In this document: positions 26,180-36,258 of the stretch, in pieces
How the letters are laid out: each line of letters starts with the position of its first letter
Position numbering within the stretch: position 1 is the stretch's first letter
Source of the DNA: Candidatus Hydrogenedentota bacterium
GTDB taxonomy: Bacteria; Hydrogenedentota; Hydrogenedentia; Hydrogenedentales; SLHB01
Direction of reading: 5' to 3'
Assembly (NCBI GenBank): GCA_020848835.1
Contig: JADLHJ010000024.1
Location: 50,251 to 114,250, forward strand
DNA: 64,000 nt
The notes under the pieces: model-generated
What the model saw: the letters and a program-made list of their open reading frames with translations, nothing else
What the model was told of the DNA's origin: nothing
The model's database searches: none
Translations under genes and position numbers: made by a program

Positions 26180-26318
26180 AGCGCGATTCGCCGATCGTAC
26201 CCACGAGGCAAGCGCCGGTACCCGGCACGCATACAGCGTGAGTGGCCGAACCTAAGGCCGATAAATCCGGGCGGGAGAGGCGCAGCGGGGTGTGACCGAC
26301 GAGTCGCGTCTCCTTTTT
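26180..26318 (+). ncRNA. Candidate structured RNA with own promoter and terminator
   Basis: Starting seven bases after the -10 box, the transcript folds by eye into a compact structure. A 10-bp closing stem pairs 26181-26190 with 26300-26309. P2 is GCGCC/GGCGC (26212-26216 with 26279-26283). P3 is CCCGG/CCGGG (26221-26225 with 26267-26271). P3 opens into a three-way junction with hairpins CACGC-ataca-GCGTG (26226-26240) and GGCC-n8-GGCC (26244-26259). A competing hairpin GGAGA-g-GCG / CGC-g-TCTCC (26274-26282 with 26305-26313) followed by T5 would act as a terminator, and its 3' arm overlaps the closing stem. No Rfam family is recognised. The next gene downstream is on the opposite strand, so this is not a normal 5' leader. 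Confidence 0.6.
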
Positions 26319-26382
26319 ATTCCACCACTTTTTTCGCGCTCGAACGATCCAATTAGTGAAGTCGCTTGCGTGCGCGCATAAC

Positions 26383-27255
26383 CTATTGCGCGAGATTGAT
26401 CAGCGCGTCGAGTCCGGGTGTGTTTGGGATTTGACCGATGTTGGCGACAAACACGCCGACAATTGCCGACGCGACACCAAGACATAATACGACAGCGTAA
26501 ATAGCGAGTGTTGCCTGCGACAGTTTGCGGAGCGTGCCGGACCATTCCGTCGAAACGGGCATCGATGCAATCGCTGCGAGAGGAATTCCTGTGGCGAGCA
26601 TCATGAAGAAGAGAAATCCGCTTTCGTGTGCGAGCCAGCCCCAGTTGCCAGGGTAACTGAGCGGCGTTTGCATGACCTGTGCGTGCGCATACGCAATGAA
26701 AAACAGGAAGAACCGTGCGCAGGCATGAAGCACTACAGCAACGCCGGCCAGCGCGCCGGCGTTCTTGGCGACTTTCATGCCATCGATGGGATCGAGAGCG
26801 CGGCCTTTTACGCTGTTGTATTGATAGAGATAAAAGGCGAGGTAGCCCCACAACACCACGGGCAACAATAATGGCACGAACGACAACAGCACGGCCAGCG
26901 CACGCACGACGGTCGGGTCGAGATTGAAGTAGCGCGCGAGGCCCGCGCACACCCCCAGCCATAAACGGCGGCTCCAGGCGAGGAGGCACTTGGGCTCCCC
27001 TTCGACCTTTGCATCGCGAATGCGCGCTGCCTGACTCGCGGGACTGCCGTAACCGGCGAGCACCTTGTCGAGGTATTCGTCGCCAATGGGATCGCCGGTG
27101 CGCGCGAGTTCGCGTTCGATGCGTGCGTTGAGGCGTGACAGCGCGCGCTCGCGGTCTTCCACGGAGAGATCGCGCAACTGTTCGCCGACGTCGCGCAGAT
27201 AGCGTGCGATGCGGCGCTCTTGCGATTCGGTCAACTCGATGGTGGCTGCGGGCAT
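26383..27255 (-). CDS. PspC-domain membrane protein
   Basis: The 290-residue protein begins with a cytoplasmic helical region rich in Arg and Glu (LTESQERRIARYLRDVGEQL, about residues 8-75). A PspC domain follows (SRRLWLGVCAGLARYFNLDP, then a hydrophobic hairpin LAVLLSFVPLLLPVVLWGYL, about 85-135). Four further transmembrane segments make up the C-terminal half. PspC-type proteins sense or counter envelope stress with PspA/PspB; neither partner is nearby. The start MPAATIELTE is chosen because the upstream 22 codons are non-sense-like; no clear ribosome binding site is present. It converges on the structured RNA. Confidence 0.75.
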   Translation of the reverse strand: MPAATIELTESQERRIARYLRDVGEQLRDLSVEDRERALSRLNARIERELARTGDPIGDEYLDKVLAGYGSPASQAARIRDAKVEGEPKCLLAWSRRLWLGVCAGLARYFNLDPTVVRALAVLLSFVPLLLPVVLWGYLAFYLYQYNSVKGRALDPIDGMKVAKNAGALAGVAVVLHACARFFLFFIAYAHAQVMQTPLSYPGNWGWLAHESGFLFFMMLATGIPLAAIASMPVSTEWSGTLRKLSQATLAIYAVVLCLGVASAIVGVFVANIGQIPNTPGLDALINLAQ

Positions 27256-27459
27256 GGGCGGAAGTATAGCGGATGGGAAGAAGGTGTGAAAGTGCGAAGG
27301 TGCGAAAGTGAAAATGCACAAAGGCGGGGATGCCCGCTTGCGGCGTATTATTTTTAGTGCATCGTACCGTGCTCACGCTGTCAGGGCTGGGGAGCGGAAG
27401 CAGGCTGCGCTTGTGTATGATGCTGGCGCGCGGGTCTGCGCGAATGGGGAGAGGCAAAG

Positions 27460-27666
27460 ATGGTGTATGTGAAGACGTTTAAGGGCTATGAAGACAAGAT
27501 TGCGGAGTTGGACAAGTCGGTCAACGACTGGATGACGGCGAGCGCGCACAAGATTAAAGCTGTACGTGACATCAAAGCGACGTTGAGCCACGAACACGCC
27601 GGGCGCTCGGGCATGGGCGATCTCATCTACACTATCGTGTACGAGGCATCCGAAGCTTTGGCATAG
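27460..27666 (+). CDS. Small Cse60-like protein
   Basis: The 68-residue protein MVYVKTFKGYEDKIAELDKS has GGGGAGAGG six bases before the ATG, so it is very probably translated. The pattern of an N-terminal strand with VKxFKG, an amphipathic helix, a second strand (KIKAVRDIKATLS) and a final strand (LIYTIVYEA) matches the small alpha/beta Cse60/DUF2758-type proteins, known mainly as sporulation-named proteins of unknown role. The assignment is by pattern only. A dispersed inverted-repeat element follows its stop codon. Confidence 0.6.
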   Translation: MVYVKTFKGYEDKIAELDKSVNDWMTASAHKIKAVRDIKATLSHEHAGRSGMGDLIYTIVYEASEALA

Positions 27667-27672
27667 GGGCGT

Positions 27673-27761
27673 AAAGGGGCACGGGCATCTTGCCCGTGAC
27701 TAGCCTTAAGTTATCGATTGTTCCCGCAATTCAATCACGGGCGAGACGCGCGTGCTCCTTT
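27673..27761. repeat. Dispersed REP-like inverted-repeat element, copy 1
   Basis: Two arms, AAAGGGGCACGGGCATC... (27673-27700) and its near reverse complement ...GCGTGCTCCTTT (27733-27761), face each other across 32 bases. Each arm is itself a hairpin (CACGGGC...GCCCGTG). The element fills the gap between two tail-to-tail genes. A second copy occurs at 62411-62478 in the same kind of position. Confidence 0.75.
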
Positions 27762-27764
27762 GGC

Positions 27765-29978
27765 CTAACGCGTCGTCTGTTCTGAATATAATTTTGGGCG
27801 CTTGGCTTCGAATTGCGCGTGGGCTGCGGCATAATCCGAAATGATCTGCATCGCCTCGTGGCCGCGATCAATGCGCGCCCGCAAGTCGGCCGAGCCGGCG
27901 AGCACATCGAACGATTTTTCCCATTTGAACTGATCGGCGTGGATGCTGCGCATCGCTCCGAGCATTGCGATAGCGGTCGTGAAGGGCCGCGCTGCGTGCG
28001 GATTCGCAATCGAGATGCGGATGCCGCGACAAGGTGTATCCATGTACTTCGGCTGCGCTGCTTTTCCAGGAATGCTGCGCGGGGTGAAGTTTTCCGCGGC
28101 GAAGGAAAGGCCCGCGGCCGCTTCGACCGGCAGTGCGGCGATGACCCGATCCGGATCGAGCCAGGGCGCACCAATGAGCATGAATGGCGCATCAGTGCCG
28201 CGGCCTTCGCTGATGTTTGTTCCTTCGAACAGGCATGTGCCCGTATAGACGAGCGCGGTTTCCGGTGTGGGAATGTTCGGTGATGGCGGTATCCACGTGA
28301 GGCTGCACTCGCCAAATAGCCGCTCGGGGATCCAGCTATCGAGCTGGCTCACACTGAGATTTACGCTTTCGGATTTCAGATCGTTTGCGCGAACCCACTC
28401 CGCAATTTCTCCCATCGTCATGCCGTGCCGCGCGGGCACCGCGCTCCAGCACACGAGACTGTCCGTATTCACGGCAATGGGTCCTTCGACGGCCAACCCG
28501 CCGACGGGGTTCGGCCGGTCGAGTACGAGCACAGGCACGCGCGTCTCCGCGCAGGCCTTCATGCACGCCTTCATCGTTGCAGCGTAGGTGTAGTAGCGCG
28601 CGCCGACGTCTTGTAGATCGATGACGAAGGTGTCGATGCCGTCGAGCTCTTCGGCTGTGGGTGCGCTGCGCTTGCCGTACAAACTAATGACGGGGACCGG
28701 CGCTTGCTGTGCGCCGACTGCGGCGCCCGCTTCGGCTTGTCCGCTAATGCCGTGTTCCGGGCTGAACAGGCGCGCGATTTTCACATCGGGTGCGAGCGCG
28801 AAGACGTCGAGAATATGCCGGCCCAGTTGATCGATTGCGGCGTGGTGCGTGAGCAGTGCGATGCGTTTGCCGCGTAGATCTCCGAAATCTTCACGCAGGA
28901 GCCGGTCAAGACCGCTGTGGGTATTTGTCGAATTCGGATAATAGATCTTTCCGATCGCGGTATGGAACGAGCGGCGCAGGGTTTCGTTGTCGCGTTGCGC
29001 GCGTGATGGATGGCACGTGTTGCTCAGCAGTATTGTGAAGCGGCCCGCTTTGCGATCGAGCCACACGCTCGTGCCGGTCCAGCCTGCATGGCCTGCGGTT
29101 TCGCGGGCGGGCAGAAAGCCGAAATTTTTCGTGGGCCATGCATCAAGCTGCCAACCGAGCCCCTGCCACGGCCACGCGGGCGTGACGTTCAAATTCATCA
29201 TGCGGTCTACGGTCTCAGGTTTGAGCAGCTTTCCGGTGAGCAGCGCGCGAATGTATTTTGCAAGGTCAGTCGTCGTGCTGAACAATCCGGCGTGACCTGC
29301 CACGCCGCCGGCCGCGTACGCGTTTTCGTCGTGCACTTGTCCGATCATGATACGACCGCGCCACGGGCAGTTTTCAGTCGCGGCGCAGCGCGTGGCCCAT
29401 TTGGCAGGCGGATTGTAGCGCGTGTCTTTCATGTCGAGCGCATCGAATATGCGCTTTTGACAGAACGCGTCGAGCTTCTCGCCGGAGACGTTTTCAACAA
29501 TGCGGCCGAGAATCATGAAGCCTACATCGGAATAGAGCCAACGCGTGCCTGGCGTCCATTTCAGCGGAATTTCCGCGTAACGCGCGAGCATTGCATCGAT
29601 TGTATTGCAGTCTTTGTAAAATGGCTTTCCCGGGTTTAGACCCGCGGTGTGCGTAATGCAGTGCTTCACCGCAAAACCTCCGAATGCGGGGACCGGTAGA
29701 TATTTCGATACCGGCGCTTCCAATTCGATCGCACCCGATTCATTTAGCAACATGATCGCGGTTGTCGTCGCGATCACTTTTGTCACCGACGCGAGATCGT
29801 AGACCGTATCGATGTCCGCGGGCTGGTTGTCGGGGAGCAGTTGCCGCGCACCGACCGCGACGTGGGCGTGCGTGTGCTCGATGTCGCCGACATACGCAAC
29901 GGCGCCGGGCGCTCTCGAATCGCGCACGGCAACCGCGAGCGCGGTTTGAATCTGGTCTTGCAGCGTGTTTGTGCTCAT
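27765..29978 (-). CDS. Fusion of a beta-lactamase-fold serine hydrolase and a NamZ-type exo-N-acetylmuramidase (DUF1343)
   Basis: The 737-residue protein joins two enzyme domains. Residues about 10-340 are a class C beta-lactamase/PBP-like hydrolase with the SxxK motif (LASVTKVIAT), the YxN-equivalent YSDVGFM and HAGWTGTS as third motif. Residues about 355-737 are DUF1343, whose characterised member NamZ removes terminal MurNAc from muropeptides; its signatures here are FSPEHGISG, VIDLQDVGARYYTYAATM, VLDRPNPVGG and EGTNISEGRGTDAPF. The pair suits peptidoglycan-fragment recycling. No signal peptide is seen at the N-terminus, so location is unclear. The ATG overlaps the thioesterase stop (ATGA). 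Both active-site sets look intact. Confidence 0.85.
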   Translation of the reverse strand: MSTNTLQDQIQTALAVAVRDSRAPGAVAYVGDIEHTHAHVAVGARQLLPDNQPADIDTVYDLASVTKVIATTTAIMLLNESGAIELEAPVSKYLPVPAFGGFAVKHCITHTAGLNPGKPFYKDCNTIDAMLARYAEIPLKWTPGTRWLYSDVGFMILGRIVENVSGEKLDAFCQKRIFDALDMKDTRYNPPAKWATRCAATENCPWRGRIMIGQVHDENAYAAGGVAGHAGLFSTTTDLAKYIRALLTGKLLKPETVDRMMNLNVTPAWPWQGLGWQLDAWPTKNFGFLPARETAGHAGWTGTSVWLDRKAGRFTILLSNTCHPSRAQRDNETLRRSFHTAIGKIYYPNSTNTHSGLDRLLREDFGDLRGKRIALLTHHAAIDQLGRHILDVFALAPDVKIARLFSPEHGISGQAEAGAAVGAQQAPVPVISLYGKRSAPTAEELDGIDTFVIDLQDVGARYYTYAATMKACMKACAETRVPVLVLDRPNPVGGLAVEGPIAVNTDSLVCWSAVPARHGMTMGEIAEWVRANDLKSESVNLSVSQLDSWIPERLFGECSLTWIPPSPNIPTPETALVYTGTCLFEGTNISEGRGTDAPFMLIGAPWLDPDRVIAALPVEAAAGLSFAAENFTPRSIPGKAAQPKYMDTPCRGIRISIANPHAARPFTTAIAMLGAMRSIHADQFKWEKSFDVLAGSADLRARIDRGHEAMQIISDYAAAHAQFEAKRPKLYSEQTTR

Positions 29979-30853
29979 GTCTCATTCGTTTGTGAAATGC
30001 TGGGCGCAATTGTCGCCAAATAGCCATTGGGAAAATCGCGGGCTTCGCGCGTGAGGCAATCGATACAGCGCATCTCCGCGAACGCGCGCGACAAGGATGT
30101 GCCATTGCGATCGAGGGAAAAATATCGCGTTGCGCGGTTACTTTGGACATCGGACAACCAGGTGGTGACCGTCAATTCGTCGTTGAGTACCGCCGGTGTG
30201 CGGTATTCGATGCGACACCGCGCAATTTCCAGGGAGACACCAAGTTCGCGCAGACGAGACGGCGCCCAACCACACGCGGTCGATGCTTCCACCGCGCAAT
30301 CTTCGCTATATGCGAGATAGACGGAGTTGTTCACATGTTGCGCAGGGTCGATGTCGCGCCATTCTACGCGGCGGCGCTGCGTGTACGCGCCATCCGGTGC
30401 AGGCGGCGGCGTTGGAAATCGTTCGCGTCCTTCCTCGGGTGGGGCGCCTTCGGGAAAGAATGCATCTCGAAACTCCTGAGTGATGCGCGCGGGTTTTCCT
30501 GTCGCGAGTTCGATGAACGCCCAGTCGGTGTGTGCGCGCGCAACGATCGCGTTGTCGCGTTCGCGATAGAGTTCGTAGGCGCGTTTTGATAACGCCTGCC
30601 GCATGTTGCGTACCCACGTCTTCACACGGACGGTGTCGCCGTAGCGCAACGGTTCGATGTACTCGATCTCCGTGTCACGCACGAGCCACACGAAACCGCG
30701 CGACGCGTACCACTCCGCGCGGAAGCCCGCGGCAGCGGAAGCATCCATGGCGGTTTCCTGCATGTAGCGGAGGTAGTTGGTGTAATAGACGTTTTCGTAG
30801 GCGTCGCACTCGTAATGGCGAATGCGAAATGTGCGTTCATGTGTGCGCGGCAT
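29975..30853 (-). CDS. Tandem hotdog acyl-CoA thioesterase
   Basis: The 292-residue protein contains two hotdog-fold domains of the 4HBT/FatA-like class. The first has YECDAYENVYYTNYLRYMQE (Asp17 region, catalytic-type acid) and TEIEYIEPLRYGDTVRVKTW. The second has VEWRDIDPAQHVNNSVYLAY and CRIEYRTPAVLNDELTVTTW. D-x-x-x-H-V-N-N is the classic active-site signature and is intact in domain two; domain one has ENVYY instead. It should hydrolyse acyl-CoA or acyl-ACP thioesters in the cytoplasm. It starts 3 bases after the acyl-CoA dehydrogenase stop and overlaps the next gene by 4 bases. Confidence 0.85.
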   Translation of the reverse strand: MPRTHERTFRIRHYECDAYENVYYTNYLRYMQETAMDASAAAGFRAEWYASRGFVWLVRDTEIEYIEPLRYGDTVRVKTWVRNMRQALSKRAYELYRERDNAIVARAHTDWAFIELATGKPARITQEFRDAFFPEGAPPEEGRERFPTPPPAPDGAYTQRRRVEWRDIDPAQHVNNSVYLAYSEDCAVEASTACGWAPSRLRELGVSLEIARCRIEYRTPAVLNDELTVTTWLSDVQSNRATRYFSLDRNGTSLSRAFAEMRCIDCLTREARDFPNGYLATIAPSISQTNET

Positions 30854-30856
30854 AGG

Positions 30857-32017
30857 TTACGAAAACGCCTTGATGCCGGTGAGTTCGCTGCCGACAATGA
30901 GCGTGTGGATGTGTTCGGTGCCTTCGTAGGTGAGTACGGTTTCAAGATCGACCATGCGGCGCATGACGTGGTTCGCGGTGAGGATGCCGTGCGCGCCGAG
31001 GAGTTCGCGGCAGGTGCGCGCGATCTCGATTGCCTTTCGGCAGTTGTGCATTTTCGCGAGCGATACTTGTGCGGGTTGCTCCTGGCCCGCGCATTTCAGT
31101 TCACCCAGGCGCAACGCCATTAGTTGCATAGTTGTAAGATCGGCGGCCATCCACGCGAGTTTGTGTTGGATGAGCTGGTGACTTGCGAGCGGCTTGTTAT
31201 CGAACTGAAATCGTTCCTTTAGATACGAAATGGTTTCGTCGAGACAAGCCTGCGCCGCGCCTATTGTTCCCCATGCGATGCTGTAGCGGGCTTGATTCAA
31301 GCACGACATTGCCCCGCCGAGCGAACGCGCACCGGGCAGCAGTGCCGTTTCTGGTAACTCCACATTGTTGAGAATCAATTCCGCCGTTTCACTGGTGCGA
31401 AAACTGATCTTGCCTTTGATGGGTCGCATGTCCATTCCGGGCCGGTTCGTTTCTATGAGAAACCCGCAAACACGTTCGTCGAGCTTTGCCCACACGAGCG
31501 CAACTTCTGCCGCTGTGCCGTTGGTTGCCCAGCGTTTGTGCCCGTTGATGCGATAGCCGCCCGCAGTTTTTTCCGCGCGCGTTTCCATTCCCGATGGATT
31601 GCTGCCGAAATGCGGTTCGGTCAACGCGAAGCACGCGAGCGAATCAAGAGTAGCCAGCGGTTGTAGCCAGCGCGCGCGTTGTTCGTTGGAACCAAATTTA
31701 TTGATCGCGTGCAGGACGAGGCCGCCTTGCACGCTGAAAACGCTGCGCAAGGTGGAGCTGCCGCGCTCTAGTTCGCGCATCGCAAGACCGTAGGCGATGT
31801 AGTCGGGTTTCTCGTCGAGCAGTATGGGCAGAATATTTAGCCGTGCGAGTCCCGGCAATAAATGACGCGGCACCTCTTCACGGTCGTGGTATTCGGCGAT
31901 GCAGGGCAGCACTTCGCCATCGACGAATGCCCGCACGCGCGCTGCGATGGCGCGCTGCGATTCCGTCAATGAAGCGTCGAGCTGATAGAGATCGGTCGGG
32001 TGCAAGGTCTCGCTCAT
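30857..32017 (-). CDS. Acyl-CoA dehydrogenase, glutaryl-CoA dehydrogenase-like
   Basis: This is a 386-residue FAD-dependent acyl-CoA dehydrogenase. Visible signatures are CFALTEPHFGSNPSGMETRA (substrate/flavin site), RINGHKRWATNG, and near the C-terminus ETVLTYEGTEHIHTLIVGSE, where the Glu of YEGT is the catalytic base. RSVFSVQGGLVLHAINKFGS matches the segment that in glutaryl-CoA dehydrogenases binds the carboxylate of the substrate, so a dicarboxylyl-CoA is the best guess. No electron-transfer flavoprotein or CoA-transferase gene is nearby. It heads the operon with the thioesterase and the hydrolase/NamZ fusion. Confidence 0.85.
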   Translation of the reverse strand: MSETLHPTDLYQLDASLTESQRAIAARVRAFVDGEVLPCIAEYHDREEVPRHLLPGLARLNILPILLDEKPDYIAYGLAMRELERGSSTLRSVFSVQGGLVLHAINKFGSNEQRARWLQPLATLDSLACFALTEPHFGSNPSGMETRAEKTAGGYRINGHKRWATNGTAAEVALVWAKLDERVCGFLIETNRPGMDMRPIKGKISFRTSETAELILNNVELPETALLPGARSLGGAMSCLNQARYSIAWGTIGAAQACLDETISYLKERFQFDNKPLASHQLIQHKLAWMAADLTTMQLMALRLGELKCAGQEQPAQVSLAKMHNCRKAIEIARTCRELLGAHGILTANHVMRRMVDLETVLTYEGTEHIHTLIVGSELTGIKAFS

Positions 32018-32125
32018 GGTTGCTTCCTACAGGATTCGCAATGATAGTGGAAATGTAATGTCATGTGCGAAGAAAGGCGGCCCTGCCGAGCCGCACTCCA
32101 AGGCGCTTCGTGCGGATACTTGCCG

Positions 32126-34267
32126 TTACTTGCTTGAAAGTAGTTTCGCCGCCAGGGCAGGCCAACGCGGATCGTTGCGGAGCGGGGCCAGGTCGCTGTC
32201 GTTGCGGATGTAATCGATTAGATTTACGTCGTCGGGCACGAGTGGCGCCGTTTTTTCGATGGATGCAATTGCTTGATCCAGGCGATTCTGCTGCGCATGC
32301 ACGCATGCAATGTTGTAGGGCGGCATCCAAGAATCAGGACGAATCGCTGCAGCGCGGTTGAAAAAGTCGATGGCTGCGTCCGGTTTGGCAAGACGTTGCG
32401 CGCATAGCCCGGATTGAATGAGCGCCGCGAAATGATTGGGAAGGGCCGCGACGACTTTCTCGTAATAGCCGAGCGCATTGGCATATTGCTCGCGTAAGAA
32501 GAACAAATCCGCATAGGCAAGTTGCGCGCGCGGCATAGAGGGGTCTGCATCGAGCGCGCGTTTGTACCAGCGTTCTGCCGTGGCGTTGTCATTCTTTTGT
32601 TGTGCGATGAAGCCGAGGATGACCATCGACTCGACAAGATTGGGCGACAATTCCACCGCGCGTTCGCAGTATTTCTGTGCATCGTCATATTTTTTTTGCC
32701 TGACGCTTAACACACCGAGCATGTGCAGCACGCGGGCCTGCGACGGGTCGCTTGCGAGGGATGCTTTATATTCGCGCGTAGCGTCATCCCATTTTCCCAT
32801 TCGCGTGAGTACGAGACCAAGAACGTTGCGCGCGGTGATGTGGTCCGGCGCGGTTGCAAGAATCTCCCGCAGCAATTCTTCACTTATGGCATAGTCCCGC
32901 CGTTGCGCGGCGTGGCGTGCGTCTTCGAGCTTTGCGTAGAGCGCCATTCCGTCTTTGGGGTCCATGCCTGAAACACTGCTGCGTTGTTCTTCGGTTGCGA
33001 CGTACCCCAACGCGCGCAATGTTTCCATCGACTCTTCATCGAGTGCAGCGCGCGGCGCGCCTCTTGTCAATTTCGCGGAGAAGTCGAGCATTCGCTGCAA
33101 TGCTGCGTCGAGATTTGCAGCCTCACCGCGATGTGTATCGTAGAGATTGTTGAGTTCGCCCGCGTCCGCTTTGAGGTCGTAGAACTCTGGTTTCGGAGCG
33201 CGAATGTATTTCCTTCCGTTATAGCGCACGGCGTAAAGCGGCGCCATGCCGAAGCCCACTTCCGAAAGGAGCGACTCGGAGTACTGCATGGCTTCGTCCA
33301 CGGCGTCGTTACCGCAATAAGCGCTGTAAAGGTCCGCGCCCTGGTTTCTGGGGATGTCTGGAATTCCTGCCGCACTCAGGATTGTTGGAAACAAATCGAT
33401 ACTGCTGACAGGGTCTTTATACACAGAGCCCTTCACGATCTTCCCCGGATAGCGCATGATTAGCGGGACGCGAACTGTTGCGTCGTACACGAAAATGGCG
33501 TGTGTCTTTTCGCCATGTTCGCCGAGGCTTTCGCCGTGATCGGCGGTAACAGCCACAATCGACGAATCGAGACGATTGTCGTTGCGCAACTGATTGAGTA
33601 TTGCGCCGACACCTTCATCGGCTTGCGCGATCTCCGCGTCGTAGGGTGTGGGCAACAAGTGGCGATTTGCGTAGCGCGATTCATAGGGTTGGTGCGGATC
33701 GAAGAAGTGGACCCACAGAAAGAACGGTTTGTTGGTTGAGGATTGTTCGCGCAACCAGGCAACAGCACGTTCCGCGGTGCGCGGTGCGGGACGATCGCGG
33801 ATCATAAATAGTTTTGGATCGTCTTCGGCGTAGAGATTGTCGTCGTAAACGTCGAACCCTTGCGAAAGGTTATAGCGTTTGGCCAGCACCACTGCCGAGA
33901 CAAACGCGCCGGTGGTATAGCCGTTTTGTTTTAGGACCTCCGCGAGCGTCGTGTATTCATCGGAGAGGGTGTATGCGCCGTTGTCGCGTATTCCATGCGC
34001 GGGCGGCAACAGCCCCGTCATGATGGATGCGTGTGCGGGCAGGGTAATGGGCGCAGTCGTGACGGCGTTGGTACAGCGGACACCTTCCGTCGCGAGAAAA
34101 TCGATGTTTGGTGTGCGCGCGAGGGCGTATCCGTAACATCCGAGACGATCGGAGCGGGTAGTGTCGAGTGTGACGAGAACAATATTGGGTTTTGGCGGCG
34201 TTGTTGCCGGCTCGGCGTGCACGGTCGACGCAATCAACAGCGATATTGCAATGCAGAGGAAACGCAT
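32126..34267 (-). CDS. Sulfatase-fold hydrolase with C-terminal TPR domain, Thr at the nucleophile position
   Basis: The 713-residue exported protein (signal peptide 1-18) has an alkaline-phosphatase-superfamily sulfatase domain: metal site NIVLVTLDTTRSDRLGCYG, then APITLPAHASIMTGLLP, and AVTADHGESLGEHGEKTHAI. At the place of the formylglycine motif C/S-x-P-x-R it has T75-L-P-A-H79, so it cannot be matured to formylglycine. Thr may act directly, as in phosphoethanolamine transferases. From about residue 450 there are six or so TPR units (ITARNVLGLVLTRMGKWDDA, ESMVILGFIAQQKNDNATAE). The true substrate could be a sulfate, phosphate or phosphonate ester. It is monocistronic. Confidence 0.8.
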   Translation of the reverse strand: MRFLCIAISLLIASTVHAEPATTPPKPNIVLVTLDTTRSDRLGCYGYALARTPNIDFLATEGVRCTNAVTTAPITLPAHASIMTGLLPPAHGIRDNGAYTLSDEYTTLAEVLKQNGYTTGAFVSAVVLAKRYNLSQGFDVYDDNLYAEDDPKLFMIRDRPAPRTAERAVAWLREQSSTNKPFFLWVHFFDPHQPYESRYANRHLLPTPYDAEIAQADEGVGAILNQLRNDNRLDSSIVAVTADHGESLGEHGEKTHAIFVYDATVRVPLIMRYPGKIVKGSVYKDPVSSIDLFPTILSAAGIPDIPRNQGADLYSAYCGNDAVDEAMQYSESLLSEVGFGMAPLYAVRYNGRKYIRAPKPEFYDLKADAGELNNLYDTHRGEAANLDAALQRMLDFSAKLTRGAPRAALDEESMETLRALGYVATEEQRSSVSGMDPKDGMALYAKLEDARHAAQRRDYAISEELLREILATAPDHITARNVLGLVLTRMGKWDDATREYKASLASDPSQARVLHMLGVLSVRQKKYDDAQKYCERAVELSPNLVESMVILGFIAQQKNDNATAERWYKRALDADPSMPRAQLAYADLFFLREQYANALGYYEKVVAALPNHFAALIQSGLCAQRLAKPDAAIDFFNRAAAIRPDSWMPPYNIACVHAQQNRLDQAIASIEKTAPLVPDDVNLIDYIRNDSDLAPLRNDPRWPALAAKLLSSK

Positions 34268-34318
34268 TGCTCAATCTTGGAGCGTAATCGAAGCGGTGTC
34301 AATTTCTCGTATCGCGAC

Positions 34319-34361
34319 TAAAAACAAAGCGGCCCGCACACCATCGATGCGCGGGCCGCTT
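34319..34361 (-). terminator. Rho-independent terminator of groEL
   Basis: An 11-bp perfect stem, AAGCGGCCCGC (34327-34337) with GCGGGCCGCTT (34351-34361), is followed on the minus strand by a T-rich run (complement of 34319-34326). It begins 17 bases after the groEL stop codon. Confidence 0.85.
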
Positions 34362-34377
34362 ATGACTTCAATTCAGA

Positions 34378-35997
<1,620 letters not shown>

Positions 35998-36066
35998 GAA
36001 ACGTATCTCCTTAACTGCCTTTGGATTGACTAATAATTGAGCCGCGATTGCGTTGCTCTGTAAATG

Positions 36067-36131
36067 TTATCACTCTTACCCGTCGAGTGCTAACAGATAA
36101 CCATGCTAGCATATGCTTCCAAGCGTGTCAA
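36067..36131 (-). promoter_or_regulatory. groEL promoter and CIRCE element
   Basis: On the minus strand TTGACA (36131-36126) and TAGCAT (36108-36103) are 17 bases apart. A few bases downstream lies TTAGCACTC-n9-GAGTGATAA (36093-36067), which matches the HrcA-bound CIRCE consensus TTAGCACTC-n9-GAGTGCTAA in 17 of 18 positions. The placement at about +4 to +30 is typical for repression of heat-shock genes. Confidence 0.92.
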
Positions 36132-36209
36132 GACGCGCAGCCAGCCAAGTTGTTCCCCCAAGAAGATTCTACAATTCAAAAGAATATGTCACAGGCATCT
36201 TTTCTGGGG

Positions 36210-36215
36210 TATAAT
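36210..36215 (+). promoter_or_regulatory. Consensus -10 box of the JAMM-like gene
   Basis: A perfect TATAAT lies about 44 bases before the ATG at 36259. The best -35 candidate 17 bases upstream is poor (TGTCAC). It drives transcription divergently from the groEL promoter. Confidence 0.5.
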
Positions 36216-36258
36216 AGGGGTGGGACTGAAGGCCGGTCTTGTACCCGGGGGACAAGAC

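Noticed and set aside
26180..26318. SRP RNA, 6S RNA, or a c-di-GMP, cobalamin or SAM riboswitch
   Set aside because: The GGAA tetraloop with A/C loop of SRP RNA is absent, the long single hairpin with central bubble of 6S is absent, and conserved cores of the riboswitch classes I know are missing. The RNA is kept as unclassified.
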